A DNA stretch of 64,000 nt from an uncultured Planctomycetota bacterium (lineage in GTDB: Bacteria > Planctomycetota > Phycisphaerae > Phycisphaerales > UBA5793). This document shows, in pieces, positions 52,359-61,574 of the stretch (positions are counted from its first letter, which is position 1; every line of letters begins with the position of its first letter). The notes below the pieces were generated by a model, which saw nothing but the letters and a program-made list of their open reading frames with translations, ran no database searches and had not been told where the DNA came from. A program made the translations under genes and the position numbers. The stretch covers positions 1 to 64,000 of the forward strand of contig CAADHA010000056.1 in the NCBI GenBank assembly GCA_900696685.1, written 5' to 3'.

Positions 52359-53219
52359 TCAAAGGCGCGAGAGCCCCAGCCCGCCGCGTACCTCGTCGTT
52401 GATCTGGACCTGGCCCTGGTCGAGTTCGACGTACCCGACGGCGCGGTTGAGTTCGACCTTGGTGATGATGAGGTTGCCGAGGAAGTTGCCGCCGCGCGCA
52501 AGAAGGAACTTCATGTTCTCGGAGACGCCGTCACGGCTGCCGAGATTGACCTCGACATAGCGATTGCCGTCGGCGCCCATGACGACGCTCATGACGCGGC
52601 CGCTCACGAGCGGCGAGGCGACGGGCGGTCCGAGGTCTTCGCCGGGCGCGCGGCGCGAGTCGGTCCCGCCACCGGCAAGCTGAGTGCGAAGCACCTGCAT
52701 CTGCTCCTGGAGGGTGCGCTGCGCCTGGAGGGCGACGTCAAGGCGGCCGAGCGTGTCGCGCAACTCGTCCTCGAGGTCCGTCGTGCGGGCCATGAGCACC
52801 AGCGATTCATCGCGCCGGCGGGTAATCTCCTCGCCCATGGTCTTGATGATGTTGGCGTTTGTCTCGGCCGCAGCACTGAGGCGGGTGAGTTGCGCCTCGA
52901 TCGCGTCCTTCTCCTGCCGCACCGTCGAAAGTTGCGAACGCAGATCGGCCAGACGGGTGCCCGCGGCGGCGGCGTCTTCCTTGAGTCCTGAAATGATTTT
53001 CTGCAGCGCCGACTCGGACTGCGCCTTGGCGATGTTGGCGAGATCGAGATCGCGGCTGGCGAGCGCGGCAGTCGTCTCGGCCGCGACGCGCTTGGCGTTC
53101 TCCTGCTGGTAGCGGGCCTTCCAGGTGTCGTTGTTCATGACCAGCGGCACTGCCAGGGCCATGATGAATACTGACAGCAGGGCCCAGAGCACGATGAATA
53201 CCTTGGTGAGGGTGTGCAA
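52359..53219 (-). CDS. Membrane-anchored coiled-coil protein with C-terminal beta domain
   Basis: TTG 53219 is chosen because GGAGG lies 8 bases upstream and the membrane helix follows at once (VFIVLWALLSVFIMALAVPL). About 150 residues of coiled coil come next (RLADLRSQLSTVRQEKDAIE, TTDLEDELRDTLGRLDVALQ). The last ~85 residues are beta-rich (SGRVMSVVMGADGNRYVEVN, VQINDEVRGGLGL). The plan of one helix, a coiled coil and a beta domain is reminiscent of MreC, but family motifs are not evident. Partner of the 64-residue membrane protein downstream. Envelope-organising role is only a guess. 286 residues. Confidence 0.75.
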   Translation of the reverse strand: MHTLTKVFIVLWALLSVFIMALAVPLVMNNDTWKARYQQENAKRVAAETTAALASRDLDLANIAKAQSESALQKIISGLKEDAAAAGTRLADLRSQLSTVRQEKDAIEAQLTRLSAAAETNANIIKTMGEEITRRRDESLVLMARTTDLEDELRDTLGRLDVALQAQRTLQEQMQVLRTQLAGGGTDSRRAPGEDLGPPVASPLVSGRVMSVVMGADGNRYVEVNLGSRDGVSENMKFLLARGGNFLGNLIITKVELNRAVGYVELDQGQVQINDEVRGGLGLSRL

Positions 53220-53417
53220 CGATCGATCCTCCACACAGCGCTGGTGTTTGGTCAACCCTGTCCGGCCCCCCGTGGCGAGGAATACCCGGAGCAGAGTCGA
53301 ATGTCCGTCGAACCAATCCGGCCGGGGCCGCCTTCTCAACCGTCGATCGTGGACCCGAGCCTTTGCCTATCCGTCCGCCCGCCGGGGTCGCCCGGGGGTG
53401 TGCGGTAACGCTAATCA

Positions 53418-54545
53418 TCACTGCAAGTCATCCGGTGTCAACACCGTCCCCTCGGTTTCCATTCCCGACCCGGCGGCATCGACTGAGGCGGTCAGGCGGA
53501 GGATGGCCGCGGCGGCCTGAATCCTGACCGCCTCTTCGCCGCTGGAATCAAGGACTCTGGCGAGGTGCGGCAGGGCGTCCCCGGCTGGGTATTGGCCAAG
53601 AGCGAAGACCGCCTGACACTGGATGGCCGCAAGTGCCGGATTGGTCCGATCCCGGAAACCCGGACCCAGGTATTCGAGCACGAGTTCGATCGGCTGGGGA
53701 TCCCCCAGTTGGGCCAGCGATGCGAGGGCGGCAAGGCGGACTTCGGCACTGTGGCGGTATTGCCTCCACATGGCCACGATGTTGCGCAGGTCGCCGATCG
53801 TGCGAGCGGCTCCGAGGCGCCCGAGCATGGAAGCCGCGAGGGCCATCACTTCCCCGTGATCGGGCCGCCGCGAGTACAACTCCGCGCGGATGCGCGCGAC
53901 GGCGAAAGGATCGCCCAGTTTGGCCATTGCTTCCGCAACCTGCAACTGCACGATGCGCTGCTGCTGAGGCGTGGCCCGCGGTGAGCAGAACTCGATTGAC
54001 TCGCGAAGCATGGGCAGGGCGCTGGCTTCGCCCAACTCCCCGAGCACGAGTGCCGCATTCCCCGCCGCCTGCGGGTCGTCGCCCTTGAGCATCTGCGCCA
54101 GCGGACCAAGGTTTACGCTCAATCCATTGCGCTTCAAGGCGTAGGCGGCGGCGGCGCGCACGGAGGCGGAGTCATCACTCAGCATTGCATGCACGAGCGG
54201 CACCGCGGCCGAGTAGCGATGCTGGCCGATCGCCATTGCCGCGACAAAGCGGACACCGAGATTGACATCCTCGATGCCTTCGCGCGCCGCTGTCTCGCCG
54301 AGGCGCGGCTCGCCGGCGAGCGCTTCGATTGCGTTGGCGCGGTAGAGCGCATACTCGTGCTTGCGCACCTGATTCAGATAGGAGACGGCCTCGGCCCGCA
54401 GTTGCCTCTGCTCGTCGGGATCGGTCGCCAGGGCTGCATAGGAAGCAGCGAGCGGAGGCTGGGTCGTAGCGCCGGGTCCGCAACCCGCGAGCAGAACAGC
54501 GCTCACCGCAACCGTCGACAAAAATGCCGCCCGCAAGATGCTCAC
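53418..54545 (-). CDS. HEAT-repeat lipoprotein
   Basis: GTG 54545 overlaps the lnt stop codon in a GTGA junction. Lipobox VAVSAVLLAGC, then about 340 residues of HEAT/PBS-type helical repeats: RFVAAMAIGQHRYSAAVPLV, SVRAAAAYALKRNGLSVNLG, AGNAALVLGELGEASALPML and RLAALASLAQLGDPQPIELV. HEAT scaffolds bind proteins, so this is probably an envelope-anchored scaffold. The coupling to lnt is notable because Lnt acylates lipoproteins like this one, but no specific functional tie is shown. 375 residues. Confidence 0.85.
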   Translation of the reverse strand: MSILRAAFLSTVAVSAVLLAGCGPGATTQPPLAASYAALATDPDEQRQLRAEAVSYLNQVRKHEYALYRANAIEALAGEPRLGETAAREGIEDVNLGVRFVAAMAIGQHRYSAAVPLVHAMLSDDSASVRAAAAYALKRNGLSVNLGPLAQMLKGDDPQAAGNAALVLGELGEASALPMLRESIEFCSPRATPQQQRIVQLQVAEAMAKLGDPFAVARIRAELYSRRPDHGEVMALAASMLGRLGAARTIGDLRNIVAMWRQYRHSAEVRLAALASLAQLGDPQPIELVLEYLGPGFRDRTNPALAAIQCQAVFALGQYPAGDALPHLARVLDSSGEEAVRIQAAAAILRLTASVDAAGSGMETEGTVLTPDDLQ

Positions 54546-56344
54546 GCCTGATCTCCGGAAGCCCGACGCGAACCGCGAAAAACAGTGGCCCAGAGTGTCA
54601 GCAGGGCCGTCAGACCCAAGCACATCCAGCCGAACGCGTCGCCGACCGCGGCGTAGAGCGTGGGGCGGGCATGCAGGGTCATGGAGGCGATCATAACACC
54701 CTCGGCGTTCCACGCCGCGCTGCCGGGCGGGAGACTCGGCCCGTACCGGATGATCCGGCCGGCCGAGTCGATCGCGGCGCTGATCCCGGTGTTGGCCGCG
54801 CGGACCATCGGCACGCGATTCTCGATGCAGCGGAAACGGCCGATCTGGAGATGCTGCTCGCGCCCGCCGCGGAGTCTTCCGAACCAGCCGTCGTTGGTGA
54901 GATTGATGAGCAGATCGGCCCGCCCGTCATCTCCGCCGTTCACCAGCGCACGGCAGACATAAGACATGGTGGACTCGAAGCAGATCGGCGTGCCCACGAG
55001 CACTTCGCCGTGCTCACGGCCGGCGCTGGACACGGCGAGGCGGGTGAAGTCCCTTCCCGCGTCGAGGTCGAAAGACATTCCTCTGGCGCCGAGGTTGAGC
55101 AGCCGCTGCTGCATACCGGGCCAGCGGTGTGCGATCGGGATCACCTCGCCGAAGGGCGTGCGGTGCACCTTGTCGTAGCGCCGCTCAGCGATGCGGCCCT
55201 GCGCGCTGAAGAGCAGGGCGGAGTTGTACCGCGCCTTCCACTTCCACCGGCCCGCAGTGCGCTCGACGCCCTGGGCATCAGTCGCCGTCTCCGGAACGTA
55301 CTGGAGATCCTCCACGGCGGACGCGCCCACGAGAAGTGGCGTCTGCATCTCCTCCGCCAGGAGCGCCAGCGCTTCGTGGAAGTACCGCACCGCGCGGAGG
55401 TCGCGGCCGGTCTCACGCTCGATCCGCAGCGTGTCGCGCATGGCTTCGATGTTGAGGGCCACGCCGGGGACCATGGTCTCGGGCCAGACGACCAGGTCGG
55501 GCGCATCCCCGTTGCCCCCCCCCGACGCCCACGCGCGTGTGATCTCGACAAAGTGCGCGAAGTCGCGGAACTGCTCCTCGATCGTCCACGCCTGCTTGTT
55601 GTTCTGCGGCAGGTTGGTCTGGACGACGGCGACGCGCAACCGCTCGAGGGCGGGATCGGCAAGCAAGCGGTCCGCCTGCGCCACCCGCCACAGGCCGTAG
55701 CCGATCGCAAACGCCTGCACAACGGCGAAGACGCCCAGCGAGACGCGGATCGAGAGGGCCATGCGGCCAGCCCGCAGGAGCGGCAGCGTCAGCAGGTCGG
55801 CAATGACGCCGGCCAATGTCGCCGCGGCGAAACTCACGAAGTACGTCCCCAGCAGGTCCGCGGCCTGGCACAGGACGGGCTGGGCGATGAGCGGATGGGC
55901 CAGAAAGAACCACGGATATCCGGTGAGGAACAGGGGCGAGCCGCGGAACATCTCCGTCGCCGTCCACAAGACAGGGACGAGCAGAACATTGGTCAGTCCG
56001 GGCATCAGGGGCGGTCGGCCGCGCGGCCGCAGCGTCGCCAGCAGCCAGACAAAGGCAGCGGGGAATGCCCCCTGGGCGACGGCGAGCATCACGTAGCCGG
56101 GCCCGGTCACGTCGATCATCCACCGCTGCACCCACAGCCACGCGAGAGCCGATGTGAACCACACGCACAGCACTGCTCGAAGCCGGCTCGTCGTGCGAAG
56201 GGCGAGGAGCGCGAGGGGGATCAGCGCAAGGTACGCGAGCGGCCAGAGGTCATAGGGTGGGAAGGCGAGCGTGAAGAGGACCGCGTGAAGCAGCCCCGCC
56301 GTCAGCGCGCCGATCCAGGATGTGGGCCGAGGAATTGGACTCAA
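54542..56344 (-). CDS. lnt: Apolipoprotein N-acyltransferase
   Basis: Adds the third acyl chain to lipoproteins at the inner membrane. About seven hydrophobic helices (LLHAVLFTLAFPPYDLWPLA onward) precede a nitrilase-like domain with the triad Glu in LVVWPETMVPG, Lys in YDKVHRTPFGE and Cys in GTPICFEST. NLTNDGWFG is also conserved. A last helix ends the protein (GWMCLGLTALLTLWATVFRG). 600 residues, slightly longer than E. coli Lnt. The start is uncertain: TTG 56344 is the first available codon in frame. Translationally coupled to the HEAT-repeat lipoprotein gene. Confidence 0.93.
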   Translation of the reverse strand: MSPIPRPTSWIGALTAGLLHAVLFTLAFPPYDLWPLAYLALIPLALLALRTTSRLRAVLCVWFTSALAWLWVQRWMIDVTGPGYVMLAVAQGAFPAAFVWLLATLRPRGRPPLMPGLTNVLLVPVLWTATEMFRGSPLFLTGYPWFFLAHPLIAQPVLCQAADLLGTYFVSFAAATLAGVIADLLTLPLLRAGRMALSIRVSLGVFAVVQAFAIGYGLWRVAQADRLLADPALERLRVAVVQTNLPQNNKQAWTIEEQFRDFAHFVEITRAWASGGGNGDAPDLVVWPETMVPGVALNIEAMRDTLRIERETGRDLRAVRYFHEALALLAEEMQTPLLVGASAVEDLQYVPETATDAQGVERTAGRWKWKARYNSALLFSAQGRIAERRYDKVHRTPFGEVIPIAHRWPGMQQRLLNLGARGMSFDLDAGRDFTRLAVSSAGREHGEVLVGTPICFESTMSYVCRALVNGGDDGRADLLINLTNDGWFGRLRGGREQHLQIGRFRCIENRVPMVRAANTGISAAIDSAGRIIRYGPSLPPGSAAWNAEGVMIASMTLHARPTLYAAVGDAFGWMCLGLTALLTLWATVFRGSRRASGDQA

Positions 56345-56579
56345 GGAAGATCATTATCCCCTCGCGGCGCGGCATGGAAAGCGGCGCAACAGTTGAGGGC
56401 GGCATGGATGCACACTCACCCTGATGTGAAGTGGACCACGTCATTGCGCGGGCTGCCTCTGGTCCAGATGCACATGCAGTCCAGAGCGAGGCGCCCGGCC
56501 AACTCCTCAGCCGAGATGCACCCGCCTCAATTCTCGGGGAGGTGTGAGACAATGCCCGCCAACCCCTCCATAATTGCGC

Positions 56580-57176
56580 ATGTCCACGGATTCACGGATT
56601 GATCTCCTCGCGCAGGAAGCGGCCCGGCTGGTTCACTCCGGGAAGGTCGAGTCGATTGATGATGCGATTCGCCGCGTTGTGGAAGAAACGGGCTGGGTGG
56701 ACGTGCCGCGCCCCAGCCGGGGTCTGGTCCGACGCCACGTGCAGGGACTCTCGATGCAGGCGCTGGGGGCACAGGAGTACCAGAAGCGCATCGTGAACGT
56801 GTGGGAGGTCGCGGAGCGGATCATGAACGTCCTTGACGACGGCGATCCGCACCTTCTGGGCCGGGCGGCGCGCGGCCACATCGACGCCGGCGTGACGTTG
56901 TACATCCGCATCTTCACCAGCCAGCGCATCGGGGCTTTGGCGGAGCGCCTCGTCGAGGCGGGCTATCCCGAGCCGCGATTCTCGACGGCGGACAGTCCGC
57001 GCTTCGGCCGCTTCGACCGTCTCGAACTCACTGACCATGGGCTGCCGATCGTGATCACGCGCTGCGCCCCGCACCAGCGCGAACTGGCGGAAGTCGATCT
57101 CTTCTCAGGCCGGCCCATCGAGTCCATCACCCTCCCCGCCCTGCGCCGACAGATCGAGTCGAGCGAGGGGATGTAG
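56580..57176 (+). CDS. Conserved-looking hypothetical protein
   Basis: 198 residues, no signal peptide or membrane helix, so cytoplasmic. Residues 1-45 are helical (LLAQEAARLVHSGKVESIDD, AIRRVVEETGW); then PRPSRGLVRRHVQGLSMQAL. The second half mixes helices and strands (VWEVAERIMNVLDDGDPHLL, GVTLYIRIFTSQRIGALAER). A segment rich in charged and His residues (PIVITRCAPHQRELAEVDLF) could be functional. I do not recognise the family. Base composition and the absence of low complexity suggest a real gene. It is 234 bases from divergent lnt and 13 bases from the convergent secreted protein gene. ATG 56580 is preferred over TTG 56574. Confidence 0.65.
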   Translation: MSTDSRIDLLAQEAARLVHSGKVESIDDAIRRVVEETGWVDVPRPSRGLVRRHVQGLSMQALGAQEYQKRIVNVWEVAERIMNVLDDGDPHLLGRAARGHIDAGVTLYIRIFTSQRIGALAERLVEAGYPEPRFSTADSPRFGRFDRLELTDHGLPIVITRCAPHQRELAEVDLFSGRPIESITLPALRRQIESSEGM

Positions 57177-57189
57177 GGCATGCGCGCGA

Positions 57190-58545
57190 TCAGTTCTCAA
57201 CCTTGAGCAAGGCCCAGGCGGGCGGGCTGACTTCGCACGTCAGGTGATCGACCGCCTGCAGGACATGCAGGCCGAGCGCATCGGCAGGGATGAACAGGTT
57301 GAATTCAGCGCGGCCATCTGGACCGGCCACCGCGGTCCCCGCAATGCGGGGATCGACGATGTCGATCTCCGCGCCCTCGCACTGAGGCCAGGGGTGAGGC
57401 TGACCGCGCTGCGTGCCCCAGAGGAGAGAAACGCGCCCGCCGGGCGTGCCGTGGTTGACCTCGATGACATTGCGCCGCCCGGGGCGTGAAGGTTTCATGC
57501 TCCACACCGTCAGTCCCATGTCGAGCGGTTCGAGGCGCGCGGCACGGTATCCGGACTGCATCGAGTACTGCACCGTAACCGCGATCTGGCGGTCATCGTT
57601 GATTCCCCATGGCGACATGCGTAGGTCGTGGGCGCAGGGAACCATGAGCAGGTCAGCCACTGCAGTGGTCAGGTTGTGGTGGTGCAGCGTGGCTTCAAAC
57701 TGGTTCGGAGACGTCTCGTATCCGCCGAGCGCGATTCCATCACAGTTGACCCAGATGATCCCGGCCCCGAGATTGTCAGGAGGCATGGCCAGTTCACGCG
57801 GGACCAGGTTCGTCCAGAGCACGGCGCGGGATAAGCCGTCTGCTCCTTCCGTCGCGCCTGCAATCTCACCACGCTCATTGATCTCGCCGCCGTAGATGCG
57901 CCTGTCGCCCGGGTTGAGGGGCGGCAACTCGTGAAGCACTCCCCGATCCCAGAGCCACGCCTGCCAATTACTCCGGACGACAGCCTGATTCAAGTTGTTG
58001 ACCGCGCCGCTGAAGGGCATCGACCCGAGAGACCACCACTCCCCGTCTTTCCACATGAAAGGTTGAGTGCGAAAGATGCCCGTCGTGTACTCACCGACCA
58101 CGATGAGGTTGTCATTGATGCCTGTCGCGAGGCTGTCCTGGTCGAGAATCGGAACGACCGTGCTCTCGTCGGGCCACATCACCGCCTGCTGGGGGTAGAG
58201 GGGGCTTGTGAAATCCTGACCGACAATCACGCCTTGGCCGTTGATGCCATGTGCATAGCCGCGATTTCGTTCCTGCTCCAGCGTCGGAAGCACGATGACG
58301 CGGCTGCCGCGCCAGACGACAGGGCCGTACATGTTGGAACCGACGGCGTACCCGCAAATGTCGCCATTCCCGCCCAAGGATGCCGGAGCCGCCGAGACGT
58401 ACCCTTCCGGGACCGGCAGCACAGTCATCGAATAGCGCTGGGCAAGGACGGGCATCGGCGAGTGCGCGATGGTCGCCGCGGCCAAGGCCACGCCCGTGGC
58501 GCGGAGGCGGGCCGATTGTCTGCGGGCACATGCTGGTTGGTTCAT
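57190..58545 (-). CDS. Secreted HAF-repeat-like protein with C-terminal module
   Basis: ATG 58545 follows AGGAG. An N-terminal signal region (ATGVALAAATIAHSPMPVLA) is followed by about 300 residues of repeats of the HAF type, in which A-x-GIN-x-x-G-x-IVG alternates with x-x-A-x-x-W-x-x-G: AHGINGQGVIVGQDF, ATGINDNLIVVGEYT, FMWKDGEWWSLGSM and GEINERGEIAGATEGADGLS. These form propeller-like extracellular domains of unknown role. The last ~105 residues (GLTVWSMKPSRPGRRNVIEV onwards) are a divergent copy of the shared C-terminal module. 451 residues. Confidence 0.78.
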   Translation of the reverse strand: MNQPACARRQSARLRATGVALAAATIAHSPMPVLAQRYSMTVLPVPEGYVSAAPASLGGNGDICGYAVGSNMYGPVVWRGSRVIVLPTLEQERNRGYAHGINGQGVIVGQDFTSPLYPQQAVMWPDESTVVPILDQDSLATGINDNLIVVGEYTTGIFRTQPFMWKDGEWWSLGSMPFSGAVNNLNQAVVRSNWQAWLWDRGVLHELPPLNPGDRRIYGGEINERGEIAGATEGADGLSRAVLWTNLVPRELAMPPDNLGAGIIWVNCDGIALGGYETSPNQFEATLHHHNLTTAVADLLMVPCAHDLRMSPWGINDDRQIAVTVQYSMQSGYRAARLEPLDMGLTVWSMKPSRPGRRNVIEVNHGTPGGRVSLLWGTQRGQPHPWPQCEGAEIDIVDPRIAGTAVAGPDGRAEFNLFIPADALGLHVLQAVDHLTCEVSPPAWALLKVEN

Positions 58546-58694
58546 CCTCTGCTCCTTCGGCGGTCCCGATCGAGGCCGGCCGTCTCAGGGGACAAAGCGG
58601 CCGCTTCCTCCATTCAGGATACGCAATTTCAGGGACTGTGATGCAGGGGCGACCACTTTTTCATCAACTTTTCCGGGTTTCCGCCGCGTCGCTC

Positions 58695-58725
58695 TTGACG
58701 CGCCCCCCCCCGCCTCCGCTATCCT
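58695..58725 (+). promoter_or_regulatory. Candidate promoter with poly-C spacer
   Basis: TTGACG (58695-58700) and TATCCT (58720-58725) are separated by 19 bases that include a run of nine or so C residues, about 75 bases before the gene at 58803. Spacing is longer than ideal. A homopolymeric C tract between -35 and -10 could vary in length and so alter expression (inference). Confidence 0.3.
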
Positions 58726-58802
58726 CCCGCAAGCGACCTTGCCGGCGATGCCCAGCCGGCGCGACTGAGCCCAACTCGGAACATCAGCAAAGGCGAGTGA
58801 TC

Positions 58803-59993
58803 ATGAAGCAGAGACGCGGCGTCCGGACTCGAGTGCTGCTTCTTCTCGCCGCTGCACTGTCGGCCGCCTTGCTGACGGGGCGGACCCGTGCCCAGGAGTG
58901 CTACAACATCCAGGCTGCGGATGTCTACGTGAAGATGGATTTCTGGAAAGCGCCTGATGAGCAAACGGCGGAGGCGTGGCACTTTGACCCCAACAACAAC
59001 ATGCAGTGGACGCAACTGCCCAACGACCCCGCCTCAGCACGGCCGCGCGCCCGCTTCAATGTCGAGGACCTCTACCTCCACGAATTGATGCTGGATGATG
59101 AAGTGTGGTTCATCGGAGTGGACAACATCCAGGTCGTTACGGGCGCGCCGGGGAACTTCACAAACGTCAGCGGCGTCGCCGAGTACGTGGAGATGCTCGA
59201 CCGGATCGTCTTCGCGGTTCAAGACCCTCAGAGCGCGGGGATCCAAATCATCTACGACCCCTGCGGGACGCGCGTCTGGCCCATCGCAGCGGGGAGCGAC
59301 CTGACGCCCTACCGGCTTCACCCTCACACCAGCAACCCCGGCGGCTACGGCATCAGAATGAAAAAGGAGGCTCTGCTGGCGAGCACGGGGTGGCGCTGGA
59401 AGAACCCAGCGGGCGTGGCACCTGCGGACGTCTATGTCGTGCTCACCATCCTCCACGACATGGTGAAGAAGCCGAATCCCCCCTGTCTGCGACACGTCAA
59501 CGTCGGCGTTTCGTGGATCAGCGCCGGCGACGGCTGCGCCTACGACTTCTGCCTCAGCGCGGGCCAGCCGACCGTACTCAAGGTCGGCTCGCCCGTCAAC
59601 GCACTCGACGGTTGGGCCGCACTGGTTGCCGCCGTGCCGCACACGCTTGATCACACGGCCGCGCTTCAGTTATACTGGAGACACGGGACGGAGAACACGC
59701 TGCTCATCGGCAGCAGCATCGGCGACTCAGTCAGCCAACCTGTCGCACACAAGTGCGAGCCGGAGGGCATGGAGATTCCCTGGCACACACACGCGCCCGG
59801 GGTCACCGGGCATCTGCGGCCTTCACTCGGACTTTCATTCTGGCAGGGCAGGTACGATCTGAACAGTCCGCAGGGGAACGAGGTCTTTACCGCCGCCTCC
59901 TTCGACGTCCCCGCACACAGTGTCGCAGCGCCGACCAACCACCGCGCCCTTTACATGGTGTTCTGGCACGGACTCGGTGCGCCGGAACCCTGA
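58803..59993 (+). CDS. Secreted protein of unknown function
   Basis: ATG 58803 follows AAAGGCGAG. Signal peptide VLLLLAAALSAALLTGRTRA with cleavage near AQE. The 396-residue product is beta-rich with scattered cysteines (CYNIQAADVYVKM, YDPCGTRVWPI, NPPCLRHVNVGVSW, GDGCAYDFCL) that could form disulfides. No enzyme motif or known domain recognised. Unlike the other large secreted proteins here it does not end with the shared C-terminal module, finishing in NHRALYMVFWHGLGAPEP. Neighbours on both sides are on the opposite strand, so it is probably transcribed alone. Confidence 0.75.
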   Translation: MKQRRGVRTRVLLLLAAALSAALLTGRTRAQECYNIQAADVYVKMDFWKAPDEQTAEAWHFDPNNNMQWTQLPNDPASARPRARFNVEDLYLHELMLDDEVWFIGVDNIQVVTGAPGNFTNVSGVAEYVEMLDRIVFAVQDPQSAGIQIIYDPCGTRVWPIAAGSDLTPYRLHPHTSNPGGYGIRMKKEALLASTGWRWKNPAGVAPADVYVVLTILHDMVKKPNPPCLRHVNVGVSWISAGDGCAYDFCLSAGQPTVLKVGSPVNALDGWAALVAAVPHTLDHTAALQLYWRHGTENTLLIGSSIGDSVSQPVAHKCEPEGMEIPWHTHAPGVTGHLRPSLGLSFWQGRYDLNSPQGNEVFTAASFDVPAHSVAAPTNHRALYMVFWHGLGAPEP

Positions 59994-60016
59994 TCAATGG
60001 GGCAGATTGCGACCGC

Positions 60017-60994
60017 CTATTCCTTCGGCACAACGACGAGGAAACTGCGCTGGCGGACCTGGCGGACCTGGCCGTCGAGGCCGGTGATGCGCTCCTCGAT
60101 CGTCCGCCCGTTGTAGGCGTTGTGGGGGAAGCGCTCCTGGAGTGCCTGGACCTCGGGGCTGTAGAGACCCGTCGCCGGATCGACCGCGCCTTCTGCAAAG
60201 ACGCCCACGCATACATGGCTGCGGTTGGGACCGTGGTAATAGAAGGCCAGTTCGTTCTGCGCGCGAAGTTGAAGCGCGGCCTCCTCGGCCAGTCGCCGAG
60301 CGTCGGCGGCGGTCGTGTCGCGCTCCGCCTCGTAGACGGCGATCTGGAGGGTGTAGAGCGTCTCGACGCCGGGATACAACTTCCGCGCCTCGGGCAGATT
60401 GAGTTCGCGCAAGCGGCCCGTCGGCGTCGCCGAGCCGTGCCGCGCGAGGTAAGCCGTCCGAAAAGGGATCACTCCCCCCACTTCCGTGGACTTGAACTGG
60501 CGCAGGTCCGCCTGAGCCTGCGGCGAACTGCTCGACTCGTAGCGGCCGTAGCGCACGATTGAACCGCGTTCGCTGCTGTCGATCCACGCTCCGTTCAGGC
60601 CGGTCAAATCGCGGAATGAGCGCATCCACTGCATCGCCTGGTCGCGGTGGTTCGGATCCGTGATCGTGACGAGGACGATGGACCAGCCCGGAGCAGGGGC
60701 CGGGGCCAGATCGGGCATGGCGACGGGCGCGTCGGAAACCGTGAACCGCTCGCCGCCGTCAGGCGTCCAGCGCACAGTGCGCGACGGCGATTCAGGCGGA
60801 GAGCCCTGCTCCGCGTGCATGGGATCCTTCAGTCCGCCTGCGTTCTGGCGCGGGGCGGCTGGCTCGGACTTGTCGCAGCCCGGCATGGGCATTGCGAGTG
60901 GGAGAAGAAGGGCCATGACGAGGGCGCGACCAATAAAAACCCCACCCGCCGTGCGAAGAAGGAGAGCGAAGAAAATGTGATCCCGGCTTTGCAT
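60017..60994 (-). CDS. Lipoprotein of unknown function
   Basis: 325 residues; a lipoprotein-type signal with hydrophobic stretch ALVMALLLPLAMPMPGC. The frame starts with 20 residues ahead of it, so an internal ATG closer to the signal may be used. Mature part has Pro/Ser-rich linker, then a mixed alpha/beta region: WSIVLVTITDPNHRDQAMQW and YTLQIAVYEAERDTTAADAR-type strand-helix units that recall SPOR-like repeats, though the match is weak. Envelope-anchored, function unknown. The stop is 23 bases from the convergent secreted protein gene. Confidence 0.7.
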   Translation of the reverse strand: MQSRDHIFFALLLRTAGGVFIGRALVMALLLPLAMPMPGCDKSEPAAPRQNAGGLKDPMHAEQGSPPESPSRTVRWTPDGGERFTVSDAPVAMPDLAPAPAPGWSIVLVTITDPNHRDQAMQWMRSFRDLTGLNGAWIDSSERGSIVRYGRYESSSSPQAQADLRQFKSTEVGGVIPFRTAYLARHGSATPTGRLRELNLPEARKLYPGVETLYTLQIAVYEAERDTTAADARRLAEEAALQLRAQNELAFYYHGPNRSHVCVGVFAEGAVDPATGLYSPEVQALQERFPHNAYNGRTIEERITGLDGQVRQVRQRSFLVVVPKE

Positions 60995-61195
60995 GTCCCA
61001 CCTCCCGTTATGTCGCGCAAGATATTATGCAGCAATAACTTAGGTCAAAATGCTGATTCAGGGCGAACTTCAAGCAACTTCGACGCGCCAGTCGATACCA
61101 TCCTCCGGAGCGGAGAATGCACTGGCCGGCAGTCGGCCGCGCGGGCCCGTTGCCCGCCGACGCCTGTCGCACATCGCGCGAGGAGTTCTTCGTCC

Positions 61196-61501
61196 ATGAG
61201 CGATATCGCTCCACTCGGCGGCGGAATGGTTCCGCCGGTTGATCTGCACCAGTATAGATCGAACGGCTCGGTCGATGCGTCGCGCCTGCCCGGTTCGCGC
61301 GCCGATCGCGAGGAAGACACGATCGAACTCTCGCCGACGGCCCGCCGTCTGCTCCTGCTTGACCGCCTGCTGCACGACCCACCGGTGCGTGAGGACCTGG
61401 TGAACCGGGTGCGCGAGGAGATCGCATCTGGGAAGTACGAGTCGGAAGAGAAGATCGATCGTGTGATTGACGAGTTGTGGATCGATCTCTACGGGCCGTG
61501 A
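61196..61501 (+). CDS. FlgM-like anti-sigma factor
   Basis: ATG 61196 follows GAGGAG. 101 residues. The first half is polar and probably disordered. The C-terminal half (DTIELSPTARRLLLLDRLLH, then VREDLVNRVREEIASGKYES and EEKIDRVIDEL) resembles FlgM, where a helix pair binds the flagellar sigma factor FliA/sigma-28. FlgM holds flagellin genes off until it is exported through the hook. No flagellar genes are in the window, so the link rests on sequence alone. A terminator follows 73 bases on. Confidence 0.65.
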   Translation: MSDIAPLGGGMVPPVDLHQYRSNGSVDASRLPGSRADREEDTIELSPTARRLLLLDRLLHDPPVREDLVNRVREEIASGKYESEEKIDRVIDELWIDLYGP

Positions 61502-61574
61502 GGCCGAGGTCCGCGCTCGGGGCGGCCGGCGCTGAATGAGGCCGGGGCGTCCGCACAATCTGACAAGCCATCCG

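Noticed and set aside
54524-56602. 692-codon plus-strand frame over lnt
   Set aside because: Antisense to lnt, whose catalytic residues are all present; product is charged low complexity.
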